Assembly (NCBI GenBank): GCA_921293015.1
Contig: OV121093.1
Span: 3,085,027-3,149,026 of the forward strand
DNA from: Phorcus lineatus
Lineage: Eukaryota; Mollusca; Gastropoda; Trochida; Trochidae
Length of the DNA stretch: 64,000 nt
Direction of reading: 5' to 3'
Below, piece by piece: positions 44,621 to 56,374 of this stretch (position 1 is its first letter; every line of letters begins with the position of its first letter). A model generated the notes under the pieces. The model had not been told where the DNA came from. It ran no database searches and saw nothing but the letters and a program-made list of their open reading frames with translations. The position numbers were made by a program, and so were the translations under genes.

Positions 44621-44689
44621 TTGGTTCAGCTCCATCTCAGTCTCTGACGTCATGAATGACGTCATCATGTACTTGATGACACTTTTCAT

Positions 44690-44930
44690 CCAACAGTACA
44701 TTTCCTAATGTCAACAATGAACGGAAATAGATACCATCTGTGTCAACAAAGGCGTAGGCAGCGACCCTTTTAGCTAGCAGTGCATTTCCTAATGTCAACA
44801 ATCAATGGAAATAGATACCATTTGTGTCAACAAAGGCGTGGGCAGCGACCCTTTTAGCTAGCAGTGCATTTCCTAATGTCAACAATGAACGGAAATAGAT
44901 ACCATCTGTGTCAACAAAGGCGTGGACAGA
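44690..44930 (+). repeat. Three 84-bp direct repeats upstream of the 45465 gene
   Basis: Units contain GCATTTCCTAATGTCAACAA, GGAAATAGATACCAT and CTGTGTCAACAAAGGCGTGG (cores at 44738, 44821 and 44906). The last motif is shared with the repeats ahead of the 41227 gene. Confidence 0.85.
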
Positions 44931-45353
44931 CATCATAAAAATTCCAATCTATTTAAAGTTCCTGATGTCATGAGTTACAATTCACATGATTGGCTTGAAT
45001 TTAATCCGCGAAGCATAACTGACAATATCAAGTCTAAACAAAACTGAACAAGTCTAAACAGGTGAATCCAAACCATGTACATAGAGAGCGAATGGAAGGA
45101 AAAGTAAAAGATAAAATTGAAACATGAAAAGAATATATTGTGTGTCGTGAGATATAGATTACATCTAGATATAGATATGCTTATATAGTTGACATTTATA
45201 TATAGTTATATAGTTTGGCTTTTTATTATTGTCTTGTTTGATATAGCCAATGAAAACATTTCTTGTGCAACTTGAAATATCCAATCATATGAAAGACACG
45301 TGACAAAAATCTAACGATCTTGACCAATCAATTTTAAATAATTCCACAATACT

Positions 45354-45365
45354 CTATATATAAAT
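45354..45365 (+). promoter_or_regulatory. TATA box of the 45465 gene
   Basis: TATATATAAATA lies about 100 bp upstream of ATG 45465. Confidence 0.5.
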
Positions 45366-45464
45366 ACATGGTCCTTCATCCATCCACATTTTATTTACCT
45401 CCCTCGGAAAAAAACCAACAGTTTCAGTGTCTGTTTTGTTTTTAAAATTTTTTTAATCATCCTT

Positions 45465-46057
45465 ATGGCAGCAAGAAAGGACAAATCTAATTTCTATTCA
45501 TGAAAGCAGGTGATGAGAATGCCTCACACGTTGAATGAACCAATTGTGGAACAATCTAAGGGCTGGTTTACGAATCGGGAAGAATGTGTGAAGGATGCAA
45601 AAAGCAAGTTTCGAGATGATCTCAATGTGACCAAACCCGTTGGGCCCTCTCTGCTGATGAGGTTGCCATGACAGAGAGGATGAAGCTTGCTGAAAACCTG
45701 TTGACACTGTGCTACTGTCTGGAAGTCACCAATATTCTAAGACGTCTGTCTCGGGAACTCTGTTTTGGATGTATGTTTGAAAATGAAGGTGATCAAATCC
45801 ACACCTGTGACTTGTCTGAACAGGATTTGGTGGCAAAATACTTCAATATCGCTCTGTCAGAGGTCGATGACAGAGAGGTGCATGACAACTGGAGAAAGCT
45901 ATTGTTGGAGGATCGCTCCTTGCAAGACCTGAAAGACTTTAACTTCCTTCCCTATAGATGCAGGGATTATATTAATTCTCATTTTAAGACGACACAATGG
46001 GTAGATGGTTTGAAAGAACGTGTGATAAAAATGTTGAAGTTGGATAAACGCATGTAG
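45465..46057 (+). pseudogene. Small gene with two zinc-binding-like motifs, unknown family
   Basis: The first frame reads MAARKDKSNFYS, stop, then MPHTLNEPIVEQSKGW. A second frame then reads GRMCEGCKKQVSR, stop (TGA 45617), SQCDQTRWALSADEV and, open from 45668, MTERMKLAENLLTLCY to the end at 46057. CEGC...QC and CFGCMFENEGDQIHTC look like Cys/His metal sites. The C-terminal half (NWRKLLLEDRSLQDLKDFN) is helical. Stops and a frame change suggest a decayed gene, although the last 129 codons are clean. Spacing of TATA box and upstream repeats parallels the 41227 gene. Confidence 0.45.
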
Positions 46058-46690
46058 GCTCTAATGTTCTATACACTGATGCAATTGCATTTGTATGAAA
46101 AGAAATGTTGATGTACAGCATGAAATGAATATCCTGTAGAAAGTATTTACATTAATATTGTTGTAAGGGTTCATAATCATTATGTTTACGAGTATGTATA
46201 ATAATTTTGTCTCCTAGAATGTAATCATTTTTAAACAAAACTTCCATCTGCAGGGCGACACCGAGTACAAACAATCCCTTCAATTCATATTTGACTCACA
46301 CTTGCTTTTTTGACGAACATATGGTAGCTATTTTATTCACAGTTGACAATAGAACACCAATACCTCTTCATGTGAATGTACACTCGCGATCAAAAGAAAG
46401 TATAGGTCCACTTCATATGCCCATAAAATAAAAACAAAAGACGTTATCATACCTCATGTAAGAATGCCGATCTCTAATTGGTCCACGTGACCCTAAACAA
46501 ATATCCATATTCACCGCCGCCGAGGGATGATAAATCCCTTATACCCCGCTACATGAGTATAGCGTGCTTCCACGTCAATCAATCAAAGTCACGTGATCAG
46601 GTCATAGGTGTTGTTCATTTCTGTTTGTCTTTTAACTAATAGAGAGCAAGTTTTGAATAATACATTAAGACATTCGGCATCATAAATTCG

Positions 46691-46827
46691 TTATAACATT
46701 CCGTCCCGGGTAACATAGGGATATATTATTCCCTTGAAAGGTTTTATGCAACTCGCGTTCCGCTCGTTGCATAAAACCTTTCGCGGGAATAATATATCCC
46801 TATGTCACCCTCGACGGAATGTTATAA
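46691..46827. repeat. 137-bp near-perfect palindrome (foldback)
   Basis: Two arms of about 62 bp (TTATAACATTCCGTC ... GGTTTTATGCAAC and inverse) surround a 13-base loop, TCGCGTTCCGCTC. It lies inside the Tc1 element. Confidence 0.93.
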
Positions 46828-47017
46828 CTTATAATATTAAAGTTTCGTAAATTGGATTATATTAAGCAATCAGATGACAATGATTTACAGAAACAAACTG
46901 CATTGGTTGATTCCATTGATCAACTGTATAGTCAGTGAATCACATAGGGGGTCAAAATTCAATAATTTAATGTCTCTTTATTATCTGTTGAGAAGCCACA
47001 AACGAACTTTGCTATTG

Positions 47018-48036
47018 TCAATAACGCGTATGACCTCCTGTAGCGTCAATACAGGCCCTGACACGTCTCCTCATCGACATGGTCAAACGTCGGATGACGG
47101 CCGCTGGTATCTGTTGCCATTCTTCTCTGAGAGCATGAACAAGTTCCTGTCGGTTTTGTGGGACAGGTATACGGTTCCTTATCTGCCTGTTGAGGTGATC
47201 CCACAAGTGTTCTATTGGATTTAAGTCTGGGGAACAGGCAGGCCACTGGAGAACATTGACGTTGTTTTGTTGCATGACGTTAACTGTGGCTCGTGCAGTG
47301 TGGGGTCTTGCGTTATCATGCTGGAATATGATACCCTGGCGTTGTGCTTGCAGAAAAGGGAATACAACTGGCTGCAGAACTTGTTGAATGTATTGCTGTG
47401 CATTCAGGTTTCCATTTATAATGACTAGTTGAGTTTTAACGTCACCACAGATACCGCCCCACACCATCACACCACCACACCACCACCGCCGTAACGATGA
47501 ACTTGTTGGACACATGGACGAGCAAAACGTTCACCACGGCGCCTCCAGACCATCTGTCTTCCATCATTATGGTACAGACAGAAACGACCCTCATCTGTAA
47601 ATAAGACACGCCTCCAGTTCCGTGCTTGCCATCTGTACACTCGCCTTGCCCATTGGAGTCGGTTACGTCGGTGTCGAGGGGTCAAGGCCATCGCTCGGTA
47701 AGGTCGGTGTGCCCGAATACCTACTGTACGCAATCTTCTTGACACTGTGTGTCTACTGATACGATTGCCGAATGCCGTTGCCGCTGTTTCCGTTGCCGTT
47801 ACGAAGCGATTTCGGAGGTGAATGGTCTGGATGTACTGGTCTTCTTGTGGCGTGGTCACACGTGGTCTGCCACTTCGGGGTCTGTCTTGGTTCCAACCAG
47901 TCTGTCTGTAACGTTGAAGAAGCCTGGAGACTGTCAGTGTCGTGCAATTGAACGTCCGAGCAATGTGGACTTGTGTAGCCCCCATTTCCGCCATGCCAAT
48001 AGCTCTCTGTCGTTCTTCCTGTGTCAATCGTGCCAT
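47018..48036 (-). pseudogene. Tc1-like DD34E transposase, one frameshift
   Basis: ATG 48036 begins MARLTQEERQRAIGMAEMGA, a paired-like helix-turn-helix region. Then come RPRSGRPR and the first Asp in VLFTDEGRF. The frame slips in a CAC/CCG-rich run at about 47470-47490 (RYGGGG / VMVWGGI). The rest has Asp in QHDNARPHTA and Glu in DLNPIEHLWD, ending GGHTRY. Length is about 340 codons, normal for the family. Confidence 0.93.
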
Positions 48037-48499
48037 TCTTTTTGTGTGTTTTCAGTTGGTTTGATCCTACGGTATTCAGCAGTGCCATTTATACCTGTTT
48101 TCGGCACATACATTTCATGCATTTGCATTTAAACACAATTCACGATTTTTCCGGTTTTTTTTAGTCCACAACAACCTTGGTTGCGTTTTTGCGATGTGAA
48201 TTATGTTTCTGAAGGCTTACCATCATATTCATAATCACTAACGATGGATATCATAAGAAACTTTCAATTTCTATCAAATTGAAAAACCTATACTTTCTTT
48301 TGATCGGGAGTGTATTTGGTTGAGAATTTGGAAAAAAGAGAATTATACTTATTATAAATTTGATATGAGCCAATTTTGTAAAATGATTTCTATTGAATAA
48401 AATACATATTCTGAAAATCTGTGTTGCTTTCCAAATGCTCACGTTTCACACAAAAGTGTCGAACAACTGTCAGTACATTTGTGTGTGTGTGTGTGTGGG

Positions 48500-48600
48500 T
48501 GTGTTAAAGGTGTCAACCGGGGACATTCATGTGTATACACACCTTCCAACCGGGGACACACTGTCAACCGGGGACGTCCCCCGTCCCCGGTTGGACTTAG
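48500..48600 (+). repeat. CCGGGGAC minisatellite, cluster 1
   Basis: Three to four units of TCAACCGGGGACATTCATGT / TATACACACC type, after a (TG)n run at 48480-48500. The pair ACACTG.CAACCGGGGACGTCC is repeated almost exactly at 57228-57254. Confidence 0.85.
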
Positions 48601-48831
48601 CTTGATTTTCGTGTTTCGCGGCATTTTTTTAGTGCCCTCTAGTGGAATCAAGGGGGGTAAGATGAGGTCCCCGTTTATATAGAACCTTTTACAAGAAGCG
48701 ATACACAGGAGATCTCCCCTCCCGAAGGACGCGCTGTCGGCCTATACACACATGTCCCCGTTTGTGCTGTTTGCATCATATACTTGTGAAAGTGGATCCG
48801 CCAACTGATTAGCCAAACGGACCTTGTTCCG

Positions 48832-48841
48832 ATGTCGAAAG
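48832..48841 (+). other. Possible first coding exon (ATG TCG AAA G|GTACGT) of the 57583 gene
   Basis: A short ATG segment ends in a good donor, in the phase (1) required by the acceptor at 57583. The intron would be 8.7 kb and would contain the opposite-strand gene at 50663-52996. Support is only phase and the lack of a nearer candidate. Confidence 0.2.
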
Positions 48842-48849
48842 GTACGTAT

Positions 48850-50660
48850 CTTTTATTACAAATATATTTTTAAAGACATCCTTCTCACAAAGTGTGTGAT
48901 GTGGATTATACATTATATACATATTCATATAGTAAACCAGCAATCTATCTATCTTTTATTTTATATTACTATTACTATTATTAGCTTCTTTGATATAAGA
49001 TTTTAGGCTTAACAATCTTCCTACTTTAACCTTGTATATTATAGTTTCATTTTCTAAAATAAAAAACTGAAAGCGTTGGAGAATTTGATCTAGTAATCAA
49101 GAGAAGCATTTTAGAAATAATATCCTTACAAAATGCATTATTATTTTCCATTTCGATTTGGAAGCATAAAATGACCTACTAAGATATAACTTTTTGGTAT
49201 TTTATGTATCATTTTAATAGATTAGGAGCATTTTTTAAAAGGAAATACACCCATGCTTATGGAAAAACACGTGCGTCCTTGACAGTTTCCCGCCGTTTGC
49301 TTGATGTAGATAAGACTCGAGCCATGCCTCTATCAATTTGTTGACACACATATATTTATACACTAAGATTCCACAGCCTAAACGAATGAATGGATGCTGC
49401 AATGCTTTGTGGCAATCAACATATTCCTGAGCGATGGTTGTGATATACTTCGAAAAGGGGATGAGTTAGCTACGACTAACTATTAACATTAACAAGGGAA
49501 AAATTCTTTGCGGTGCTTTTCTGAAAGTAGATAATAATTTTGCATACCCTTAAACAGATATAATTTTCTTTATCCAAAATATAAAAGAAGTCAGCGTTTC
49601 AAAAGTAATTGTTCCATAGACTATTAATAAATCTTCAAGTGTCATTTTCATGCATGGCTGTTTTCAGATATCGCAAAGTAGATTCATTTAGATTATCTGA
49701 ATTTGCAAGAAAACAAACAACATTTATTGTTGAATTATCTAACATGCGTAACGTCATAGCAGTTCAGCTGTAACGACTTAAACTGAACAAATGAATGTTC
49801 AATTTGACAAAATGACTCAATTCAGTGAGACTTGCAACATGGAAAATGGCTCTTTATTAATGTAAATAAGAAGTATTGTTTTAATTCCCTTCAACAAAAT
49901 TAAATTTGAGTCATAAAAAGAACTGGGATTATTACTCATCCGTGTAAGATTTCGCAGTGTTATTTCTCTAAGCTAGTGTGATACCACAATGCATGTATGA
50001 CGTGACAGAAGTTCGTTGTTGTGAAATCTCTGATTAAGAACTTAAAAACATGATACAAAACTTCGTTCAATTTTCTATTAGTTTTATTTGACTTGTCTTA
50101 AACAAGACCATTATAAAACCTTCATAAAAAATAACGAGGGACAGTCGTTTAGTATCCTCTATTTATAAACGTCATCTGCACTCTCGAAAACTAAAACATT
50201 CATCGAGTAACCAAAACTGATATGAACGATTTATTACCAATTATCGAAAACCATTCATAAAACACATATTGCAACAATTTGCTTACATTCATAACAGGCA
50301 TTACCAGTACAAACGTTTAACCGAATAGTACCTTTGTATGATAACGTAATACGTAACCTTCACGTAATAAGAACAGCGCTCATGGCTCATAGCATCAAGT
50401 GCGTGATCATGTGACGTAATGGAACCATATATACTGTAAGATTGAGAATTTGTTATGTTTCTAATATGCCAATAACGGTTTACTATACGTTTCTATTAGT
50501 ATAATATCATGAAATAACGAGTGTTTACAGAACATTTTTAGTCGCAAAGTAATGACTTTTACACCAGGCATATTCCTACATTTAGGTTCCAGAAACAAAC
50601 AAAAACTGATACACTATAATTTGAACGAATCGAAATCATAATATAAAATACAAAATTTGG
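48850..50660. other. No gene seen
   Basis: AT-rich sequence with no supported coding region or long repeat. Confidence 0.5.
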
Positions 50661-50662
50661 AT

Positions 50663-50793
50663 TCAGAAGAAAAATATATAGAAGGCGAACGATAAAGGAA
50701 TACACGGAACCATGGTCAAATAGCAGAGCCCCAGTGAAAGTGTGGCACCTGAAAAAAAAGGTGATAAGAATCAATTATAACTCGTGATCAATC

Positions 50794-50827
<34 letters not shown>

Positions 50828-52996
50828 ATTATTATTATTATTATTTGTAGTAGTAGTATTTAATCATAAACAAACAAAATGTAATATCTTAAAGTTTGAT
50901 TAATATAAATAATGCTTTATCAGATTAAAAAGTAGTTAACTATTAAACTTTGCGAATAGTTATCATCATCATTATCATCACCATAATCAACGTCGTACCT
51001 TTGGCACTGCTCACAAATGTTCTATTGTTTTTAAAGTTCTTGAATCGCTCTCTTATGTTCCAATTTTCTGTAAGTAAACATTTTAAAGTAATTGTAATAC
51101 ATGTATCAACAATAAGGAATATACAATGAATTGGATAGTGAGGTTATGTGAATGATGTTTAAATGAATTATGCACTAACCTTCTATCCAGGCGTATCGAT
51201 CGTCTTCTCCAGTGCCGATTTGTTTTGTACCTGCAGAAAACGGTTAGTGTTATAAGTGTCATGGTTGAATTATAAATGTAATATCCGATGCAATATTTTT
51301 TAAACACATATACAGTGTGTAAGTCTGTTAATCAATATGTAATTACAATTAGATATTTGATGGTATACGTAAGAATCTTATTATGTTCCAAAGATACAAA
51401 TGAAAGCACGCTCGTGAATTGTGATGTCATTTAGCAGATTTCCTGTTTCTGCTTACTAGTCAGCTCACCTGTTATCAGATTTTATCGAGCATTTAAAAAC
51501 TTTATGACTATTGACTTTGTTGTGGAGGTACCTTGTTCCCCGTGTTAACCATTTGAAGCCACAACAGTTACCTTCAAATGTAAATCTTTCTTTGCAAAGT
51601 AGGAATCGGTACGGTTTTATATGTCAAATGCGAGGCTTGAAACCCAATGGCAATAATGTGTGACAAAGTACGTCATCTGCCTCCAAAATGTCTTCGATCC
51701 GGCAACACGTAAACAAAAACTTAAATTGGCCAGACAGATCAGGTTAAGAAAAATACATACTTTTACTACGATTCAGATTCACCAGCGTCCATGACTTCAA
51801 TCAAACGACCTATATACTCTATGTTTAACCCTACACGTAACTTTGAATTGATCAAATAATCCAAAGGAGGTACTGCACCTTGATAATGCGAACGAAACTA
51901 TTACCTTTAACTCACTCTACTGATGTACGATACCTCAATTATCTTTGTGTTTAATCATTATTCTGCGTAATGAAAAGTAAGAGGGGATTTTCTGAAGTGT
52001 GAATACAAAAATGTAAAAAACGTAACTCTATAGCCCTGAATATGAAATTCATTCAAATGACGTCACCAAAGTCGACTTATATCATATGGAGAAGTATCCC
52101 AAGCGATGTTCTCGAAATTGGGTTCAGGATTTCCCTGTTTTGCAGTTTCTTGGTTATTGGTGAAACTAGCTACTCACTATACTATTCTTCAATATCATAG
52201 TGAAAAGTAATAGAGATAATTAATTCCGATGAATAAATTAGAAAAACGGTTCTTACGTACGAGAATTGACGAAGCTTGAAAAAAGTAGCAATGGCAGTCG
52301 TACAATACTGAACAGGCCGCGCAATATGGAATTTGTAGAAATTGTTTTACAATCCTAAATTTACGCTTATATATAAGCGTATATATATGATAACTATACA
52401 ACTAGGAGAACGGCAGGTGTCTGGTCGCCATCAAGAGCATTTCTACTGTATTGCAGTAGTGAACAAAGTCATTTCAATTCTAATAGACATATTTGCTTTA
52501 AGTAATCTTAATCTAACGGTAACCTCTAAAGACATTCGGTGTTAAAGGAGGCAGTAGTATGTTTTATTTAATATACATATTATTACGAAACCATAATCAA
52601 TTGAAACCGTTCGAAAAATAATGCTATTTTGCCCAAATACTTACCACATATTGCCCCGTTAACTTCAATACTCCGGTTTCCAGTATCATGTTTAGAGGTG
52701 CATTCTGCATTTCCGCCTAGAATCAGCTTTAGTTCTGGGAAATCATTGGCAGAAATACGGAGATTGTCTCTTTTCCCGTCGAGCAGGATAACGTTCACAG
52801 ATGGGTAAAATTTTCTGTAGTTCTCCCATTTCGTACAAACTTTTACGATTTTTCTACATAAAATTTTAGTAACTGGATAGCTCCAGCGTGGATAGGGCTT
52901 ACACCCGTAGGAAAATACAAGTGTAACGCGTTTGCAGCTTTCGGAGAGTACACAGTGGATACATCCCAAAATTAACATGTAATGATGATATCTCAT
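50663..52996 (-). CDS. Four-exon gene for a secreted or membrane protein of 185 residues
   Basis: The exons are 52645-52996, 51180-51230, 50999-51067 and 50663-50748. All three introns are phase 1 with GT-AG ends, and the joined frame is open to TGA at 50663-50665. The product starts with a signal peptide (MRYHHYMLILGCIHCVLSES). The ectodomain has about seven Cys and an LRR-like stretch (RDNLRISANDFPELKLIL). Exon 2 adds TKQIGTGEDDRYAWIE, exon 3 NWNIRERFKNFKNNRTFVS, and exon 4 a hydrophobic end (LCYLTMVP ... SFAFYIFFF). The hydrophobic end may be a membrane anchor or GPI signal. Phase-1 introns are typical of extracellular modules. No family was recognised. It may be related in build to the membrane genes at 33-44 kb. 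Confidence 0.68.
50790..50848 (+). repeat. (ATT)n microsatellite
   Basis: About 50 bp of ATT triplets within intron 3 of the four-exon gene. Confidence 0.85.
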
Positions 52997-52999
52997 TGT

Positions 53000-54190
53000 T
53001 CTGTGCCTAAACGTAGTTGTGCGAATAAAATTCTCAATGAGCCCTCATTTAAATACTATTTCAGTCAATAAAGGCGAATACGAAAATAATTTCGTTTCCC
53101 GTTACATCACAACGCAGTTTGAACATAGTTAGAGATGTCATTCCAGCACTCGTTTGGCTTGTGCAACATAAAATAACCTAAACTTATTAACAAGTGCGAT
53201 GATGATAAAACTTGAATAATGACCGATGACAGCTCAACATCCTGTTGTGACAGTTCAACTTTATTAATTGCTTCTGACCATGCAGATGTGATGTACATAG
53301 GGCCTATGCACAATTCGCATAACTAATAGTTTAATTACTTTAAAATATTTTAATATTAGAAATATTACATTTTGTATGTTTGTGTTTATGATAATAATAA
53401 GCAACTTAAGTAACGAGATCACGCATGTAGATGATCTAAATGGCAAGTTAGATTATACTTGTATGATAATTAAATAAACCTTTTAAACAATATTACGTCA
53501 AGAAAGATCTTTTTATTTGGTGTTTTAATGTCCAAAACTGCTTTTGCGTATAAGGCGGGCACTGATGTCCGTTAATCGTTGCTTTCTAGCAAATAGCGTT
53601 GCGCAGTTTTTATTCGTTGTTGCATTTATGAATAGTCAATAACTCATGGACACATTAACAGCATTTTTAACAATATATGTTACAACTCCGACAATGTATC
53701 GTTAAAACAACAATTCTACCACAGACAATGGCTTTTCTAATATGAGTTTTGTTTATCTTTAAAGTTACATAATAGTTTTCAAATTGTAGATTACTTGCTT
53801 TTCGTGGCATGTCTTGATATTCTACATAAACGTTTCAAGGCAACACCTAACTAAAGAAAATTTACTCATCCACCTTTGTTGTTCAGGTAATTGAAGATGA
53901 ATTCAAAGAAATGCCATATTCTTATCAGCATATATTTGCTTGTAAATTAATAATAATGAAACTTTCGATATTTTGTTTAGAAATATTTATATTTTTTGCA
54001 TAATTTCATCACATATGTCAACAGGGGACACTTGGTGAGACAAAGAACACACTCCTACAAACTGGAGTTGTTTCTTTAGATGAAACGCACATAGTGTGCA
54101 TAGTTCAAATATGCATGGTTTATACATTTAGTCTAAAAATGTGTTAGTGGGTTAATGGTAGTAACGATTGTATCTTATTTCCTGCGTGTG
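53000..54190. other. Upstream region of the four-exon gene, no other gene seen
   Basis: AT-rich sequence; it should contain the promoter of the 50663-52996 gene, but no strong element is visible. Confidence 0.45.
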
Positions 54191-54420
54191 TTTAAGTGGC
54201 TACCGGGAACATTCATATGTATACACACCTATCAACCGGGGACATTCATATACACACACACACCTATCAACCGGGGACATGTGGTAAATAATAACCCGGT
54301 ACGTACGGGTTATGGAAAATAACGACGCGAGGGCGTAGCCCGAGCAGAGGTATTTTTTAAAAAAGACAAGCAATCGGGTTATTATTTGGGTTACACTCCC
54401 GCGAAACACTCCTGCAATTG
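54190..54420 (+). repeat. CCGGGGAC minisatellite plus 150-bp unit, duplicate 1
   Basis: Two CAACCGGGGACATTCATAT units are followed by AATAACCCGGTACGTACGGG, GCGAGGGCGTAGCCCGAGCA and CTCCCGCGAAACACTCCTGC. The same order occurs at 55128-55366. A short echo of the last motif lies at about 54567-54592. Confidence 0.88.
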
Positions 54421-54823
54421 TTTCAACTTAATTTGTTTATAAATAATTAAGTTTTAAACGTTTTAGTGATTTATTCTGCGATTTTCATATTTTTAATAAG
54501 AGTAAACATTCAGACGATTTCCAATAAAATCCTGCTTCGAGGCAATCGTTTTATCATTTTGCTTTCACTCCCGTGAAACACTCCTGCGGTGATTTAAACT
54601 AAAACATTATGTATAGATTTATCTATAAACGTTTCATATTTTGCGGATTTATTATGTCTGCATAATAACAAGTATTTAGACTGCTTACAATACCCAAATG
54701 ATTAGGGTTTTTAGATCAAATGACTTGAAACCTTACATTAAGAACTAGTTTAAAACAATATGGATATAAATTCATAGGTAAAATACAAACAAGACACAAC
54801 AAAATTTTCATCAATTGGCATGG

Positions 54824-54892
54824 ATGCTCGGTAGCGCAACGGGTAATGCGCTGCTTGTCATCATCGGGTTCGATTCCCACTTACGGTGCTCA
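54824..54892 (+). other. tRNA-like sequence (SINE head or decayed tRNA)
   Basis: GTAGCGCAACGGGTAATGCG (A box, with a GCGC/GCGC D stem) and GGGTTCGATTCCC (B box) are well spaced for RNA polymerase III. The anticodon arm does not fold and the acceptor ends do not pair well, so an intact tRNA is not supported. Confidence 0.45.
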
Positions 54893-55127
54893 TCACTTTC
54901 AATTTTCTTGTTTGATTTCATTCCCAAATTTTACAAGTCCAATTGTTTGCCTTTGTTTACAATGTCATAACCAACATGAGTTATGAGATAACCAACCTAC
55001 GCAGTTCGAGCTCAGGGCTTATAACATACAACTTAAATGAAGAAGTGAATAGGGTAAACACCTGAAGCAAGGTAGTTAGCGCGAGTTAAAACCAATTAAA
55101 AAGAAGGCATATAACCGCCCAAGGGGT

Positions 55128-55366
55128 TTAATCATATGTATACACACCTACCAACCGGGGACGTTCACATGTATACACACTTATCAACCGGGGACATTCA
55201 TATACACACACACACCTATCAACCGGGGACATGTAGTAAATAATAACCCGGTACGTACAGGTTATGGAAAATAACGACGCGAGGGCGTAGCCCGAGCAGA
55301 GGTTATTTAAAAACAACGAGGCAATCGGGTTATCATTTGGCTTACACTCCCGCGAAACACTCCTGC
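55128..55366 (+). repeat. CCGGGGAC minisatellite plus 150-bp unit, duplicate 2
   Basis: Near-identical to 54190-54420, with one extra minisatellite unit (CAACCGGGGACGTTCACATG). Confidence 0.88.
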
Positions 55367-56194
55367 AATGTTTTTTGTAGTTTGGCCTTGTAAAGGTTTG
55401 GTTGAGTGCTCAAATTTGTGGATGGAGCGGGATAAATAGAAATCTGAAAGTCTATTTTATCCTTTAAAATGCACCAGCATGAAACAGAGCTGTAGTGATA
55501 GAGAAATATGATTATGTAGATAAAATAGACTTTCAGACTTCAGAAATAAAATACTTCAGATGACACTCGTTGTAGAAGAAGAGAAGAAGAGAAGAAGAAG
55601 AAATGTTTATTAAAATAATTTTTAGTTACAATTTATGTACATTATGTGACACTTTAATCAACATTTTAATGATGACTGGAGGAATGGTTCATTGTGAGCT
55701 AATCAACTTGACCACTTGTCACATGTCAATTCATCAACGTCTATTATTCATTGTTACATTGTTAAACATGTACCTATATGTTCGCCATGCTGTAAAAACT
55801 CCACATTGTTGAAAAGACTTGTAAACAAATCGAAATGCGACGCATCCAGTATTTTTTTTCATATATATATATTTATATATATATACCCATCAACCGGTGA
55901 CATTCATATGATGAATAACAGAAGAGGAAAATTATTTTATTTAAGTGTCACATGTTACAATACCAAATAAATACAGATATAAGCATTGTTTATAAGTAAT
56001 ATCCGGCCAATAGGCCTACGAGACACTACATTTTCATTTAAAACGATATATGATAAAATATATTATATAAATATTAAAATTATCAAACATTTCTTAAAAT
56101 ACATTGTATAATCATATGTGTAAAAAAAATCCACTCATTTTTGAACATTCGTATATTCGTATATTCGTATATTCGTATATGAACATTCGTATTC

Positions 56195-56374
56195 GAACAT
56201 ATGTTTACACACCTAGCAACCGGGGACATTCATTTATATGTATACACACCTAGCAATCGGGGACATTCATATGTATATACACCTAGCAACCGGGGACATT
56301 CATATGTATATACACACCTATCAACCGGGGACAATCATATGTATACACACTTATCAACCGGGGACATTCATATA
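56195..56374 (+). repeat. CCGGGGAC minisatellite, cluster with five units
   Basis: Units of about 33 bp: TATACACACCTATCAACCGG then GGACATTCATATG. It is interrupted on the right by the MITE at 56375 and resumes at 57205. Confidence 0.88.

Larger units (their letters stand above)
46381..48311 (-). mobile_element. Second Tc1/mariner element with 26-bp TIRs and TA duplication
   Basis: CACTCGCGATCAAAAGAAAG (46381) and its inverse with one mismatch (ending GATCGGGAGTG at 48311) are flanked by TA on both sides. It encodes the frameshifted transposase at 47018-48036. Extra length on the left is explained partly by a nested foldback (46691-46827). Confidence 0.93.

Noticed and set aside
21980-46057. 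Idea that the small TATA-box genes and membrane proteins are an integrated large DNA virus
   Set aside because: Several members have clear splice donors and acceptors and tandem-duplicate like host genes. No viral hallmark gene (capsid, polymerase, terminase) was seen.
54824-54892. Functional tRNA gene
   Set aside because: A and B boxes are good, but no anticodon stem forms and acceptor pairing is poor; a SINE head or decayed copy is more likely.
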